Origin: Anaeramoeba flamelloides
Taxonomy: Eukaryota > Metamonada > Anaeramoebidae
Direction of reading: 5' to 3'
Length of the DNA stretch: 64,000 bases
Assembly: GCA_027625915.1 (NCBI GenBank)
Contig: JANTQA010000029.1
Coordinates: 1,178,001-1,242,000, forward strand
In this document: piece by piece, positions 1-11,518 of the stretch
How positions within the stretch are numbered: position 1 is the stretch's first letter
Layout: each line of letters opens with the position of its first letter
The notes under the pieces: generated by a model
The model's input: the letters and a program-made list of their open reading frames with translations, nothing else
Told to the model about the DNA's origin: nothing
Database searches by the model: none
Translations under genes and position numbers: made by a program

Positions 1-645
1 TTCATCATTAAAAGAAAAACAATTGATATAAACATTCAAGATCAACCCTGGTTTGATCTTGTCTAAGCACTCATATGATGCAACAGATCCAAAAAAACGT
101 GAATCAAATTTAGATTTCTTTTTTGTTTCATTTTTATTGTCATTATTGTTGTTGTTGGAATTGTTGTTGTTGTTTTTGTTGTTGTCATTTTTGTTGTTGT
201 TGGAATTGTTTTTGTTAAAATAAATTTTGTTGGTGCTGTTGTTTTTGGTTATTTGGTAGTTTTGTCCCAAGGCATTTGACTTATTTTTGAATTGGTTATA
301 CCTTGCAACACAAGATTTTAAAAATAAGGAATTGATATTTCTTGGATTTTTTTGTTTATTCCCTTTTTCTTTTTTATTTCCGATCTCATTTTCTTTCGCT
401 GAATTCTCATTCTCGCCAACTATTTCTTCTTCCATTGCCGTGTCTTCTTCTTTTTCTTGTTGTGGGCTTGTTTCATTTCCAATTTTAGGATCAAGAATTG
501 GAACTAATTTTTGGTTTTTGTTTATCTCTTTATGAATTATCTTTTCAAGACGTGGGTATGTTTGAATTTCTAATTTACATAATTCTTGATCGAGAAATAA
601 TTGTTTTTTTGGGTTTTTATGTGCAAACGGCGATTTTGAAGACAT
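1..645 (-). CDS. Asn-rich protein of unknown function, 3' end cut off by the window edge
   Basis: A reading frame of 215 codons is open on the minus strand from an ATG at 645 to base 1 and has no stop, so the gene continues to the left. The N-terminal part (residues 1-60) is Lys/Gln-rich with a mixed hydrophobic pattern (LDQELCKLEIQTYPRLEKII). It is followed by an acidic Glu/Lys stretch, a short basic segment and an Asn/Lys/Asp run at about residues 140-180, encoded by the GTT/TTG repeats visible on the plus strand. After the run the sequence becomes globular again (SRFFGSVASYECLDKIKPG). Asn runs inside otherwise folded proteins are common in AT-rich amoebae. I do not recognise a family. Short open frames on the plus strand here are shadows of this one. 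No splice site was needed; upstream exons cannot be excluded. Confidence 0.75.
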   Translation of the reverse strand, partial: MSSKSPFAHKNPKKQLFLDQELCKLEIQTYPRLEKIIHKEINKNQKLVPILDPKIGNETSPQQEKEEDTAMEEEIVGENENSAKENEIGNKKEKGNKQKNPRNINSLFLKSCVARYNQFKNKSNALGQNYQITKNNSTNKIYFNKNNSNNNKNDNNKNNNNNSNNNNNDNKNETKKKSKFDSRFFGSVASYECLDKIKPGLILNVYINCFSFNDE

Positions 646-2500
646 GTTTTTCTTTTGATATAATTTGTTTTTTTTTTTTTTTTTATAAGAATTTATTATC
701 CGATTACTTCTCCATCTTCTTTTTTTGTTATGAAAACTAAAAAATGGTTTGTCATTTATCGGTATATTCATGGTACTTTGGTGAATATTTTTCAACAAAA
801 GGTAACACTTGCAAAGATTTCTAGAGCTGGTGAATTATTTTCTTGTTTTGTTTTTGTTTGAGGATCTTTTAAAATTCTGTAAAAAGAAAAAAAAAAAAAT
901 GAAAGTGAAAAAATTTTTGATTAAAAAATCAAAAAAATGATTTGTGAACACTATAAATAATTTGAAATTGATAGAAAGTATGATTGTTGTTGTTCAATTT
1001 TATAAACTAACATTATTCTGTTATTTTTTGTGGAATATTCAAACACCATTAATTTTTTTTCAGATCCAAATTTAGCAATTCCTTGTAAATTTTACTATTT
1101 TACATGAAGATAATAATATCTTTTGTATTCAAAAAAACCTCATGGAAAAATAGTAGAATTTAAGTTGCAAGTCTATTTCTTAAGCTTATTTGGAAAAAGT
1201 ACTTTGAAAAATTGAAATCAAAAAGGAATTGTTTTTTTTGGTACTGTACCAAAATATTAATTATTGAAATTCAATATTTATCAAATTTTTCTTTTATTAA
1301 CTCAACCTTTTCTTTTTGTCAAATTTTTTGTTAGAAAATAGATTTGTGTGTATAATTTGAGAAAGGAAAACTGAATCGATAACAGCAGTACAAATGATCA
1401 TAATTTATTAATTCTTTTTCAAAGCTAATAATAATTCAAATCAGGATGAACACTTTTTAATAAGTGTACTATTTAATTGAGATGATTTTTATTTTAATTT
1501 CATCAAGATAGTCCAAAAAGTAATGTCAGAAAAATCATATTTTATTTTTTTAACTAAAATGTAAAGAGAAGCAGAAAATGAAACATAATCAATAATTTTT
1601 ATTGTTATTTTATATGTTTTAAAATAATAATTATAAGTTGACTTGTTCTTTTGATTTGATTTCAATACTTGTGAGTAATTGTGCCTTAATCTTTATAATC
1701 AGTACATTTTTTCAAAAAATAGAGTTTTTTAGTTTCTATTCAGATTTAGTATAAATAATTGAAAATTTGATATTTAACCATTTTTGCAATTGATTTCTAT
1801 TCATGTATATAGAATTTTTCTCATTTATTCACAAAATAATTCTGGTTAAATAATAATGGGTATCTCTGAACAAACTAATCAATAAGATATATATATAATT
1901 TCAAAAAGTACTTTTTTATCTTTTTACTGCTCTTTCAAAATGAAAAATGACATATTTTTTTGTTTCTCTCATTCTTGTCCAGAATAATCTTGATGAAATT
2001 GAAATTAAGTGAATCTCAAGAAAATAGCACACATATAAAAAGTGTTCATCCTGATTTGAATTATTATTAACTTTTGAAAATTCCTCAAAATTGATCATTT
2101 TGACATATATTCTCAATTAAGTTTAACAAATTACAAAAATTAAAAATATAAATCTTTTTTTACTGTTCTGTGCCCTTGCTAGAATATAATTTTTAATTTA
2201 CTTTACTTTGTATATTATTTCTTCTTAAAATCGATTAAGAAAAAACATAAATATTACATTATTAAAAATAAAAATATTTTTATTTGATTTTATTCATGTG
2301 TATTACTAGAAAAATATCTCTAGTGATATTTTTTTATCCGATAATAGAAAGTATCAAAATTTTATTCTAATAATATTTGAAATAACAATAAAAAAAATAA
2401 ATTCAATAAAGCTTTCTTGTATATTACAAATAGGTGTTGCAAATAGACTTTTTTATTTTTAATCTAAAGGTATATTAAATACTAATCAAGAAATATAAGT
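646..2500. other. Intergenic, AT-rich, no gene seen
   Basis: Poly-A/poly-T-rich spacer. Short open frames are no longer than expected by chance. A 43-codon frame at 730-861 on the plus strand has no recognisable content. The segment 1434-1470 recurs inverted at about 2036-2068, so some degraded inverted repeat may be present. Confidence 0.5.
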
Positions 2501-2702
2501 TACAGTCAGTTTCACTTTTAAGGCACAAACTTTCAACGAAATTTAAGGCACAAAAAAAATCTCAAATTAAAGCATAAAATCCAAATTCTAGTAAAAATAA
2601 ATTGTAAAAAAAAAAATTACAAATTTTGTGCCTTAATTTGAGATTTTATTGTGCCTTAAATTTCGTTGAAAGTTTGTGTCTTAAAAGTGAAACTGACTGT
2701 AT
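2501..2702. repeat. MITE family A, copy 1 (palindromic, TA-flanked)
   Basis: Almost the whole 200 bp is an inverted repeat. It begins TACAGTCAGTTTCACTTTTA and ends with the complement, and a TA lies at each edge as expected of a Tc1/mariner-type target duplication. The arms also carry the paired words AAGGCACAAACTTTCAACG and CGTTGAAAGTTTGTG. There is no coding capacity. Matching copies are at 33650-33847 and 60341-60536, with a decayed one at 6741-6935. Confidence 0.8.
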
Positions 2703-4433
2703 ATATATATTATATCCAACTAGTACCAATAGTAAAGCATAGACATTGAGCTAACTTAAGATATAAAAAAAATTTCAAATTAATCCACATTTTTTGGAAT
2801 TAATTTGATACTTTATATTTAAATATAAATAAACAAACCCATTTTACAGTCCAAATGAGACAATTTATGGTGAGTAAATTACCTAAATTTAAAGTGTTTG
2901 CATAGATATTAGAAGAAAAAATTTAATTTTCTAAATTTCAAAATTGGAATCATTTTTTCTCATTTTGCTTTTTTCTTTAATTGTTTTTGATTTTTTTTAT
3001 ATGTAATACATTTGAATTTTTTTTTCTTTCAAAAATGATAGTAATAAATAATTTTTTTTTGTTCTAATGTTACTGAAATAGTGAAAATGATTTTAGAAAA
3101 ATCTTATTTCTTTCTATTATAATTTTATTTGATCTTCAATAGGAGACAAAAATGAATAATTTTGTTTATCTCAATTGAGGATAAAGTATTTGATTTTTTC
3201 TATTTTTTTGGAAATATATTGTTTTATTAGTTTTATTTAAATTCAGATCATCAACTATCCTTTTGCTGTATATAATTCTACAATTTTTTTCTTATCTATT
3301 CTTGAAAGGTTAATTATAAAAAATTAATTGAAATTTTTAAAAAATTATAGTCTACCTTGATTATAATAAAGTTTATATTTCAAAACTTTGAGACCATTTA
3401 AAAAGGTAAAAAGAAGAATCAAATATACTTTGTTCAAATTTAGAATTAATTTTGATCTTAACAAACTATTTTTATTATTTTTTATTTTTTTTTTGTTTGC
3501 TTTTAAAAGTTATGTAGACTGTTTTGAATGATCAGGATTTTTTTCAATAATTTATATAAAGCAAAAGTGGATTTTATGTAATATCTAGACATCCTACAAT
3601 TGGTTTTATGGTATCTTATCATTTGAACGACCGGTAATATTTAGTGAAATTTCAAGAAATTAAATCAATTAATTTTTCATTCTGCCCATTTTATCATTTT
3701 GTACCAATATTATTATTTTTTCATTTTAATTTTTTTTTTATTTATATATTAAAAGAGGTTTAAAGTATTCAAAAAAATATCAGATAGGAAAAGAGCCCAC
3801 AATACCACTTTTAATTATTAATATTAAGGAATTGTAATGTAATTATTGAATAGTTTTTTTTTTATTTATTTATCCGAACTTTTAAAATTATAATTTGCCA
3901 CTTCATTAGAATGGTGATTAATTAAATTACACTTGTTCAAAACAATATTTAAGAATTCAAAAAATCAGAATAAAAATACCATTTTACAAATCCTAGCAAA
4001 CCTCTCTAAAAATCTTATTGTTTTTACAAAATAAGTAGATCTACTTTATGCTATTAAAATATTACTTGAGTATTCTAGAGAAACCTGCTTAAATGAACGT
4101 TAGTAGATTTTTTATTGATTTTCATAAAAATTTGGTTAGTTATAAAAAGGATTTGTTTTTTCAAAAAAGAAAATATTTTAGAATTTTCTAATACTAAAAA
4201 TTTAAAATCTTCCTGGGTGTCATTTTTCTTTCCAGTAATTTTTTTTTAATATTATACATATAAATGCAGTAATAATAGGTAAATAAAAGGTGATTTAATA
4301 TTATGCCTGGAAAAATATAAACAATAGAGATTTTTTTTGCCAATTTTTTTTAATTGACTCTGTGATAATATAAAAACAAAAAAAACAAGAATGAACTAAC
4401 AACAAATTCAAAATGAAATTATTCACACGCACA
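2703..4433. other. Intergenic, no gene; one decayed repeat segment
   Basis: AT-rich spacer. About 3560-3735 resembles, in reverse orientation, the inner part of family D (a GGTATCTTATC word near a short GATC-like motif, then an AATTTCTTGAAATTTCAC-like block). It also matches about 20285-20580. Nothing else was recognised. Confidence 0.4.
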
Positions 4434-4608
<175 letters not shown>

Positions 4609-4610
4609 AC

Positions 4611-5138
4611 CCCAATTCAAAATTTTTAACACACCAAAATTCGATTTGTGAAAAAAAAACTTATTTAATCAATTCAAGAAGATTTACCAAATTAGAGCCA
4701 TTCACTAATTGAAATTTTAACACCTTTTTATAAATTAAAATACTCACAAAATAAAAAATAAATAATTATCTATACAAATAAATCATGAGTATGTTAAAAA
4801 TTTTGGAGAGAGAAAAACAAAAAAATACATTGTTAAATTTGTTGAAATTCTATTAGGAATATTGATCGATCAAAAGGTTAGATACTAACAACTAATTTTA
4901 TTTGAGTTCTTCTATTTGGAACAATTCAACTTTAGCATAATATCAATTGTTGAAAAAAATATTTGATCTAATGAAACAAGTTACTTAATTCAAAAAATGA
5001 AATAAAAACAAAAAACTAAAAGATGAAAAAATGATGTTCATATTTTACAATAATCAAAGTTAGTTCCTAATTTAAATGAAATTTGATTATTCTGATTGTT
5101 TGGTCCGTTTTTGCAATGTGATAAATTTTGAATTTTAG
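4611..5138 (+). mobile_element. Family D TIR DNA element, copy 1 (non-autonomous remnant)
   Basis: This copy matches 20682-21211 over its whole length and 11892-12415 in its core. Its ends are inverted: CCAATTCAAAATTTTTAACA on the left and a TGTGATAAATTTTGAATTTT-like right end. The better copy at 11892 has ends with CCAAAAATTTGGACACACCC and its complement, resembling Tc1-type termini. The core contains a conserved block ending GATCGATCAAA. Read in frame it gives a short basic segment that could be the relic of a transposase helix-turn-helix. No catalytic domain is present. Confidence 0.6.
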
Positions 5139-5814
5139 TTTATATATCTATATATATATAGATATAGATATATTCATATATAAAGTATTTGCAAAAAAGT
5201 GTGTCATTTTTTTTTTTTTTGGATTCCATAAAAAATCTTCTTGTTATTGATTGAAAAAGTGTAAAATCCACTCTTACTGGAATTTTACTTAAATTTCCTC
5301 AATGGGAGTTTTTAGTACAAAATCTGAGATTTAATAATTATTCAAGGACAAGACTTGACTAATTTTTTTAGACATGTAGAGTAAAAACAAAAATAATCAC
5401 AAAAAATTCAAAAAAAAAGAGAAAGATTGGAATATTAGTGATAAATTCAAATTAATTTTGTGAAATTTTTCATTTAATTCCTATTTTTGTAATCTTTTTA
5501 CTCGTTTAACTTTTAAAACAACTCAAGAGTAAGAATATTTCGAAGGAACAATCAATTTTTCAAAATTCATCAACATTTAAGACAATAAAATGTTGTATTC
5601 AAAATGTTGTAAAAAAATATAGAAAATGGAATATGAAGCAAAAAATTTTTTGGATATTTATTTGAATTTATCAGTAATTCAAAGGGGTTTATTACAAAAG
5701 TATACAGATGAATTGTTGTGAAAACTCTATTTTTATAATATTAATATTTACACTAATGAAGAACTGATATGATTTTTGTTTCTTTCTTCTCTAAATCTAG
5801 TTGTATAATCATCT
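5139..5814. other. Intergenic, no gene
   Basis: Contains an AT-rich palindromic run (TATATCTATATATATATAG, about 5140-5175). Otherwise AT-rich spacer with nothing recognisable. Confidence 0.4.
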
Positions 5815-6497
5815 AAACTCTGTTTCATTCAAAGGTTCCCAATATTTTTTTTCAAATATCAATTATTTTATATAATTGGCCTTTGAAGAACAAATAAGAA
5901 ATAAAGAGAATAATAAACCTCAAAGAAATGTTGATACATGTCTGAAAGAAAACTAATTAATCAATAGCTTTTCTTAAAAATTGAAAAACTCAAATTCTTA
6001 GGGACCTATTGAGAAAAACAAGGATGTTCGTTTTGAACTTCTACTGGTATTTGAATAATAAATATGAAACATTTTTCACTTCATTTTCCATACTTTTCTT
6101 TTAGAAATTAAGCTCCCAAACAAAGTTTGTTGAGATTTGTGGACTCTATTTGAAAAAGGAAATGAAAATGAAGTGAAAATTTTTCAAATTTTTTAAACAA
6201 ATATCAAGATCAAAGATCAAATTGAATTGCAATAGAAATCAATAGATTTCTCAACAATCTTTACATGGTTTCAATGACCTTAGAATAACACGTTTTTACC
6301 AAGTGACTATTGATCTTGCAATAAAAAAATTTTTGCAATTGAATCGCGTTTTAGAAAAAAAAAAACAAAAATGTAAAAAAATGATTTCAATTATGAAAAT
6401 TTCCAAAATAAAATTTTTCTTCGAATATCTATGCAAACCCTTTAAACATGTGTATTATACCCTTGCAACTGGGCCCCTTTGACTGAAAAATAGTTTA
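5815..6497 (+). mobile_element. Family C TIR element, copy 1
   Basis: The left end, AAACTCTGTTTCATTCAAAG, and the right end, CCCCTTTGACTGAAAAATAG, are imperfect inverted repeats of each other. They are the same tips seen at 61091-61650 (same orientation) and 23848-24420 (inverted). The interior shares a poorly conserved segment reading AATAAGAAATAAAGAGAATA. No coding capacity was seen. Confidence 0.55.
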
Positions 6498-6740
6498 TTT
6501 CCTATATGTAAAAATAATTTGTCTGGGATGATCTCTTTATTTATTATTTAATTTTTTTATCAAAAATGGAAATTTTTCAAGTTCTAAACTAAATTTCGAG
6601 AAAAAGGTACAAAAGGTATTTTTCAAATTTGAGGTTTTGTGTAGAACTTTTAAATCTGTCTTGAAATTTTATAATTTTTTGAAAGTTGTATGGGTTTTTT
6701 GAGAATTCAAGGATCATTTTAATTGAGAAGATTAATATTA

Positions 6741-6935
6741 CTACAATCAGTTCCGCATTTAAGTAACAAACTGATTAATAGAAATTGTAATGTTTAAAAA
6801 ATGATCTCAAATTATTCAAATTTTATTATATTAAAGTGTAATATTAAAAATTCAAAAAATGTGTCTTAATTTGAGATTTTTTTATACCTTAAATTTTGTT
6901 AAAAGTTTGTTCCTTAGAAGTTGAAGAGGTAGTAG
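6741..6935. repeat. Decayed copy of MITE family A
   Basis: Starts TACAATCAGTTCCGCATTTA and later reads TGTGTCTTAATTTGAGATTT then CCTTAAATTTTGTTAAAAGT, in the same order as the intact palindromes at 2501 and 33650 but with many substitutions. It looks older than those copies. Confidence 0.6.
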
Positions 6936-7131
6936 TGTTTAATTTGTTGTGGTTCTTGTTTATGAAAATTGTATTTTGATTAGATTTTTTGTTACATGAT
7001 ATTGTTTGTATTTTTATAAACAAGATATTCAATTAAAAATTAAGTGTAATTTTATTTATTTATTTTTAGTAGATATAGAAGATAAAATATAGTAGTTAAA
7101 TCTTAATTTTTACACTATTTTCGAACATTTA

Positions 7132-7203
7132 GCTTCGCTAGCTCAGTCGGCAGAGCGTCAGGCTTTTAACCTGAATGTCGCGGGTTCGAGCCCCGCGCGG
7201 AGC
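7132..7203 (+). tRNA. tRNA-Lys(UUU)
   Basis: A full 72-nt cloverleaf folds by eye: 7-bp acceptor stem (GCTTCGC with GCGGAGC, one G-U pair), D arm GCTC/GAGC, anticodon stem TCAGG/CCTGA with loop CTTTTAA (anticodon TTT at 7165-7167), 5-nt variable loop and T arm GCGGG-TTCGAGC-CCCGC. The internal A box (TAGCTCAGTCGG) and B box (GGTTCGAGCCC) of RNA polymerase III promoters are intact. There is no intron and no encoded CCA. It is by far the most GC-rich piece of its neighbourhood. Confidence 0.97.
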
Positions 7204-7210
7204 TTTTTTT
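7204..7210 (+). terminator. Pol III terminator of tRNA-Lys
   Basis: A run of seven T directly follows the tRNA 3' end, the usual RNA polymerase III stop. A second T run follows at about 7219. Confidence 0.85.
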
Positions 7211-8017
7211 ATAACTTTTTTTTAACTCTCTTTTAACTTTTTCATATCTACAAGACTTGTTCTTTCATAAAAGTTAAAAGACTTTTTTTTTTAATCACTA
7301 ATAACCCCCAGTCAAAATACTAAAAAAAAAGTAAATTATTAAAAAATGAAAGAATTTTTTTTTCGATTAAATCTTCAACAAAAGCATAATACTATTTCAA
7401 TTTTTCACAAAATATTGAATAGATCATAAATTGTCTCGTATTTGTAATTTAATTTCTTTCAAAAGTTGGTAGTTTTTTTTATTTTATGATCTTAAACAAA
7501 CTTTCAAAAAGATAAAATAATTAATTCTTCTTGTTTGTTCAATATTTGAGATTCAAGACCAATTCGTTTTTAAAGAACAGTATTGTGTTACACAAACCCA
7601 ACAATAATTCAATTTCATTGTCTTCAAGAATTTTTCATACTGATAAATTGGCAAATATATTTACAAAACTTTGCGTTCAAATTCCTTTTTTTTAATAAAG
7701 TTTTAAAAAGCTTTGGATAAATAATAAGAAAGAATTTCTTTCGTATAAATTTTAAGAAACTTTTGAAATTAATTCACACCAACCTTTGTTTGAACAAAAT
7801 GATTTGAAAGTTGAGATATCATATTTCAAAAACTCACAATTGAATTAAAAATGTTTTTTTATATTATGATATTTATTAGTATTTCAGAAAACCAACAAAA
7901 CAAAAGAAACAAAATGTTAACCAAACTTTCTTTTTGACTCTATTGAAGCAATGTGAATTACAATTGTAAACCCAAAGTGCGTTCAACTTTTCTAATAAGC
8001 CATAATTGTTTGAGACT
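7211..8017. other. Intergenic, no gene
   Basis: AT-rich spacer between the tRNA and a transposon remnant. Short open frames have no recognisable content. Confidence 0.4.
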
Positions 8018-8544
8018 TTAAGGACTAGGTTCCCACATTTGAGGGGGTTTAGTAATTGTGTTATTTCACTTTCGCTTCTCAAAAAAAATTTTCACAACGA
8101 GAACAAATTGGACAAAAAAAAAAAAAAAAACATTTTTTGTCATCTTTACTTTTTCACTCAGTATATTTTTCTTTGTTATTCAATGAAAAGGAAAATTTTA
8201 AATAACAAAAAAAATAATTGCAAAAAATTGCTTTTGGGGATTTTCAAGTGCATTTCAAATTTTGGAACATTTCAAACTTGTAAAAGTAAATTTAAAAAAT
8301 ATGTAGAACAGCTCTAGAAAATAGTGTGAGTTCGGAAAGTTGAAATGGGAATACAAAAATATTAAAATCAAAATTTAGCATGATCTAACAAGGTAAAAAT
8401 TGTGAAAATTGTTGAAATTGTGAAAATTTCACATTTTTTCTCAAAGAAATTCTACTTGGACAAATATTACTTGGATTGCATAACTTATTCAAGGGTGATT
8501 TTATCGATTATTTCACTGTTTTCACCTAAAAACGTAGTCCTTAA
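8018..8544. mobile_element. Family I TIR element, copy 1, TTAA-flanked, 527 bp
   Basis: Begins TTAAGGACTAGGTTCCCAC and ends AACGTAGTCCTTAA, so the tips TTAAGGACTA/TAGTCCTTAA are inverted and bounded by TTAA. A second copy at 44714-45240 is also 527 bp and very similar along its whole length (shared words: CATTTTTTGTCATCTTTAC, GGGGATTTTCAAGTGCATTT). TTAA bounds are known for piggyBac-type elements. No transposase is encoded, so it would be a non-autonomous copy. Confidence 0.75.
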
Positions 8545-9035
8545 CATTTGAATTACAAAATAAGATGATTTTTGTCACTTTTTTTAAGGAAACACAAAAA
8601 AATCAAATTGTAAAATAAAATGTTTGAGTAGAACTGACTTATAAATAACGAAACCGATTGTGGGTGCGTTTACCTTTAATTCAAATCCGAATATACAGAT
8701 TCAAGAGTGAATTAAAAATTTGATAGAACAATTTTTGTAACTCCTATTAAATTATGATTTACCCACTTCAAGAGTACAGGATAGATTTAAAACCCAGTTT
8801 TCTTTCTAGCTCATCATTTACTTTTCACATAATGAAAAAGAAACTTCACATTACAAAAAATACAAAAAAAAGGTTAAAAAAAAAATCATTTTCAGAACGA
8901 AAGTTTAACCACAGAACATTGGGTAAAATTTTTGAAATATTGAGAATAATTCCAAAGATTTGCAAAATAGAAAAAAAAAAAACAAAAAGGCTTTTTTTTT
9001 TCATTTTTTTAAAAATTTTTTAACTTTTTTAAAAA
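8545..9035. other. Upstream spacer of the CAP-Gly gene
   Basis: AT-rich. A poly-A/poly-T tract directly precedes the CAP-Gly start codon. An 89-codon open frame at 8754-9023 is Lys/Phe-rich low complexity and is not supported as a gene. Confidence 0.35.
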
Positions 9036-10341
9036 ATGAGCTTTTCAGTTGGAGACACAATAGAGTTTTTAGGAGAAAAGGCACAGATCAAATATATAGA
9101 CAAACCAAATTTTTGTCTTACTGAAACATGGGTTGGCTTGGAAACAACAACTAAAAAAGGTGAATAATTGCTATTTCCAAAAAAAAAAATCGAAAAAAAA
9201 AGATTTTTTTCCTCTCTTAAAACAAACAAAACAAAATTCTTCAAAAATTTGCTTGTTAAAAAAAATAAAACAAAAAAATTAATCCAACCATCAAAAAACA
9301 ATCAACAACAAACAACAAACAAAAAAACAAAAAACAAAAAACAAAAAACAAAAAACCAAAAAACAATCAACAACAAACAACAAACAACAAACCAAAAAAC
9401 AAAAAACAATCAACAAAAAACAATCAACAACAAACAAAAAATAAACACCAACAAACAAAACACAATAATTTTCTTTTTCTACAATCGGATACCCAAAACC
9501 AAATCGGATTTTCAAAAATATAGGCAAAGGAAATGGAACATTTTTTGGGGTAAAATATTTTGAATGTGAACCTGAAAAAGGAAGGTTTCTCAAGTTAAAC
9601 CAATTAATTGATCTAGGAGCAAAAGTTCTCACTGAAAAAGAAATTGAAAAAGAAAAACAAAAAAAAAAAAAAGATCAAAGAAAAAAGAAAAACCAAAAAA
9701 AAGAAGAAGAGGAAATGATGGCGACCGAGTCAAACCCAGAAAATGAGTTAGCAATTATCTCTCAAATGAAGGACGAATCGATCGGAAGACACTTGTACCA
9801 ACATAACATCTTTTTAAAAGACCTGAATCGAGAAAGAACTGAGCTTTTATCAGAAATCGACAAACTCGAGAAGCAAATCAAAAAACAAGATCGAAAGAAA
9901 AACAAAAAGAAAAAGAATAAGAATAAGAATAACAACAAGAAAACCGAAAGGTTCTTAAAAAAGGAGAACAAAAGATCAGAGTTTGGTTTGTTACAGTTTC
10001 AATTAAATCAAATCGTGCGACAAAACGAACAACTTTTAAAAAATAATCAATCCTTGCAAGAGGAATTTGAAAAAATAGATCAAAAAGATGAGCAAGAAAT
10101 CCAAAGCGTTGTCAAACAAATCCAAAAGGACAACAAAATTAGGGAATCCTCTCAAAAGCAAGCGCAGAATGTTGAAATGAGAGTCACTAATTTACGAAAG
10201 GAAAAAAATTCAATTGAAATTGATTTGAAGTTTGCCAAAACCTCTGGTGAACGTTTAATTCGTAAAATTTTTTTTTTTAAAACTTTAATTTTTTTCAAAT
10301 TTTTCCCATATTTTGTTAATTTCAATAATTTCAATAATTGA
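9036..10341 (+). CDS. CAP-Gly domain coiled-coil protein (2 exons)
   Basis: Exon 1 is 9036-9159, the intron 9160-9523 (GTGAAT...ATATAG, phase 1), and exon 2 9524-10341; together they give 313 aa. The join restores a CAP-Gly domain (residues about 1-80): VGDTIEFLG, KYIDK, TWVGLE, then GKGNGTFFGVKYFECEPEKG, where GKGNG replaces the usual GKNDG groove motif. CAP-Gly domains bind the C-terminal EEY/F tails of tubulin, EB1 and CLIP proteins. A Lys/Glu spacer follows, then about 170 residues of charged heptad-like sequence, probably coiled coil. This layout fits p150Glued or CLIP-like microtubule-tip proteins, but the protein is short. The last 25 residues (FFFKTLIFFKFF...) look like intron read-through: GT donors at 10221 and 10262 could lead to a small last exon after about 10473. 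The C-terminus is therefore uncertain. Confidence 0.85.
9290..9470. repeat. CA/AAC-rich low-complexity tract inside the CAP-Gly intron
   Basis: Irregular repeats of CAACAAACAA and AAAAAACAAAAAAC fill about half of the intron. They give long but meaningless open frames on both strands (Lys/Thr/Gln-rich on plus, Phe/Leu/Val-rich on minus). Confidence 0.8.
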
Positions 10342-10654
10342 ATATGTTTGGTTTTAATTTTAATTTCCAAAGGCTTTCGAAAGTCAAATTTGAAAATTTT
10401 TTATTCTTAAATTTCAATTTAACAAAAATTAATATCTCTTTCACGTCCAAACCCTTTATTTTTTTTAAGGTAGCAATTAAAACTGAAAATGAATAAAAAA
10501 ACAAAAAAAATATTCGGGAAAGAGACGATTTCTCTATTTAATTACATTTTAAAGTTTATAAGAACGTGATATTTAATAAACGTGATATTCGAAAAAAAAT
10601 TGTGATACTTTTTATTTTTATTTATAATTGATGAAAAGAGGCCATCCAACAAAA

Positions 10655-10945
10655 ATTACCACCTGTTTTTTTGTTAGGTTTTCCAGAATTTAAAAGAATT
10701 GAGTAAAATTTCTAATTTTTCTCGATTCTTTTGAATTCTGGAAAACCTGGGCACTCTCCGTTAGGCTTTTTTTATAATTTTAGAAATAAACCGAAAATTA
10801 AATAAATTTTCTTTTTATTCCAAAAAGTAAAGAAAATCTTGGCACTCTACGACAAATAAAATAGAAAACCTCAAAAAAACCTAGAACACTTAACAGATAA
10901 AAGCGAAAACATCAAGAAAATCTAGGCACTTTACGACACTTTCTG
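10655..10945. repeat. Family B modular hairpin repeat, copy 1
   Basis: Contains the palindromic module TTAGGTTTTCCAGAATTTAA ... TTGAATTCTGGAAAACCT, a second palindromic module around AAATAAACCGAAAATT, a third strand-specific module (AAAACCTCAAAAAAACCTAG) and short GC-richer words (GGCACTCTCC, GGCACTCTACGAC, GGCACTTTACGACAC). The same set recurs at six other places in the window. Confidence 0.75.
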
Positions 10946-11518
10946 AAACTCGAAATTTATTTAGAGAGTTTTTTATCCTAGTTATAATATAATCAAGATT
11001 ATAACCCATATGATAGCTTTTCTTAAGAAAAAAAACAAAGAAAAAAATTTTATTTTTAAACAAAAACAAAGAAAAAGAGAACAAAAAGAAAGAAAAAAAT
11101 AACAAAATAATGAATAAATTATTAACTAAAAGTTTTTTTTTTAGACCCTGAGCGTTGAATGGGTTGGCGGCTGTTTTCTTCCATGTCAAAAATTTCTAGA
11201 TCACCACCATCATAATAACACTCATTTGCGTAATAATGTACTTGTCAGAATTTAATCCCAATACAGGGAAGAAGTACACATTTAAAATCAATCAGATACT
11301 TTCAAAATTAATAGGATACTTTGTTCATTAATTTTGGTTATAGTAATACAAATCCACCCTAACTCCTTTAAGTACTGACACCTTAAATTACTGTTACTAA
11401 AATAATCTATGTGGAATTGGTAAAATCCGTGTTTCAAATTAAAAGCATGTGCTTCTTTTTTTAAGAAGATCTCTACATTAAATAATCAAAGAAACCAACA
11501 ATAGACTATGAACGATCA
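10946..11518. other. Intergenic, no gene
   Basis: AT-rich spacer, nothing recognised. Confidence 0.4.

Noticed and set aside
287-740. Two plus-strand open frames of about 80 codons
   Set aside because: They are Phe/Ser-rich shadows of the minus-strand Asn-rich gene at 1-645, whose codon use and composition are much more protein-like.
9168-9632. Open frames of 113-131 codons on both strands in the CAP-Gly intron
   Set aside because: They arise from CAA/AAC low complexity, and conserved CAP-Gly sequence splices over the region.
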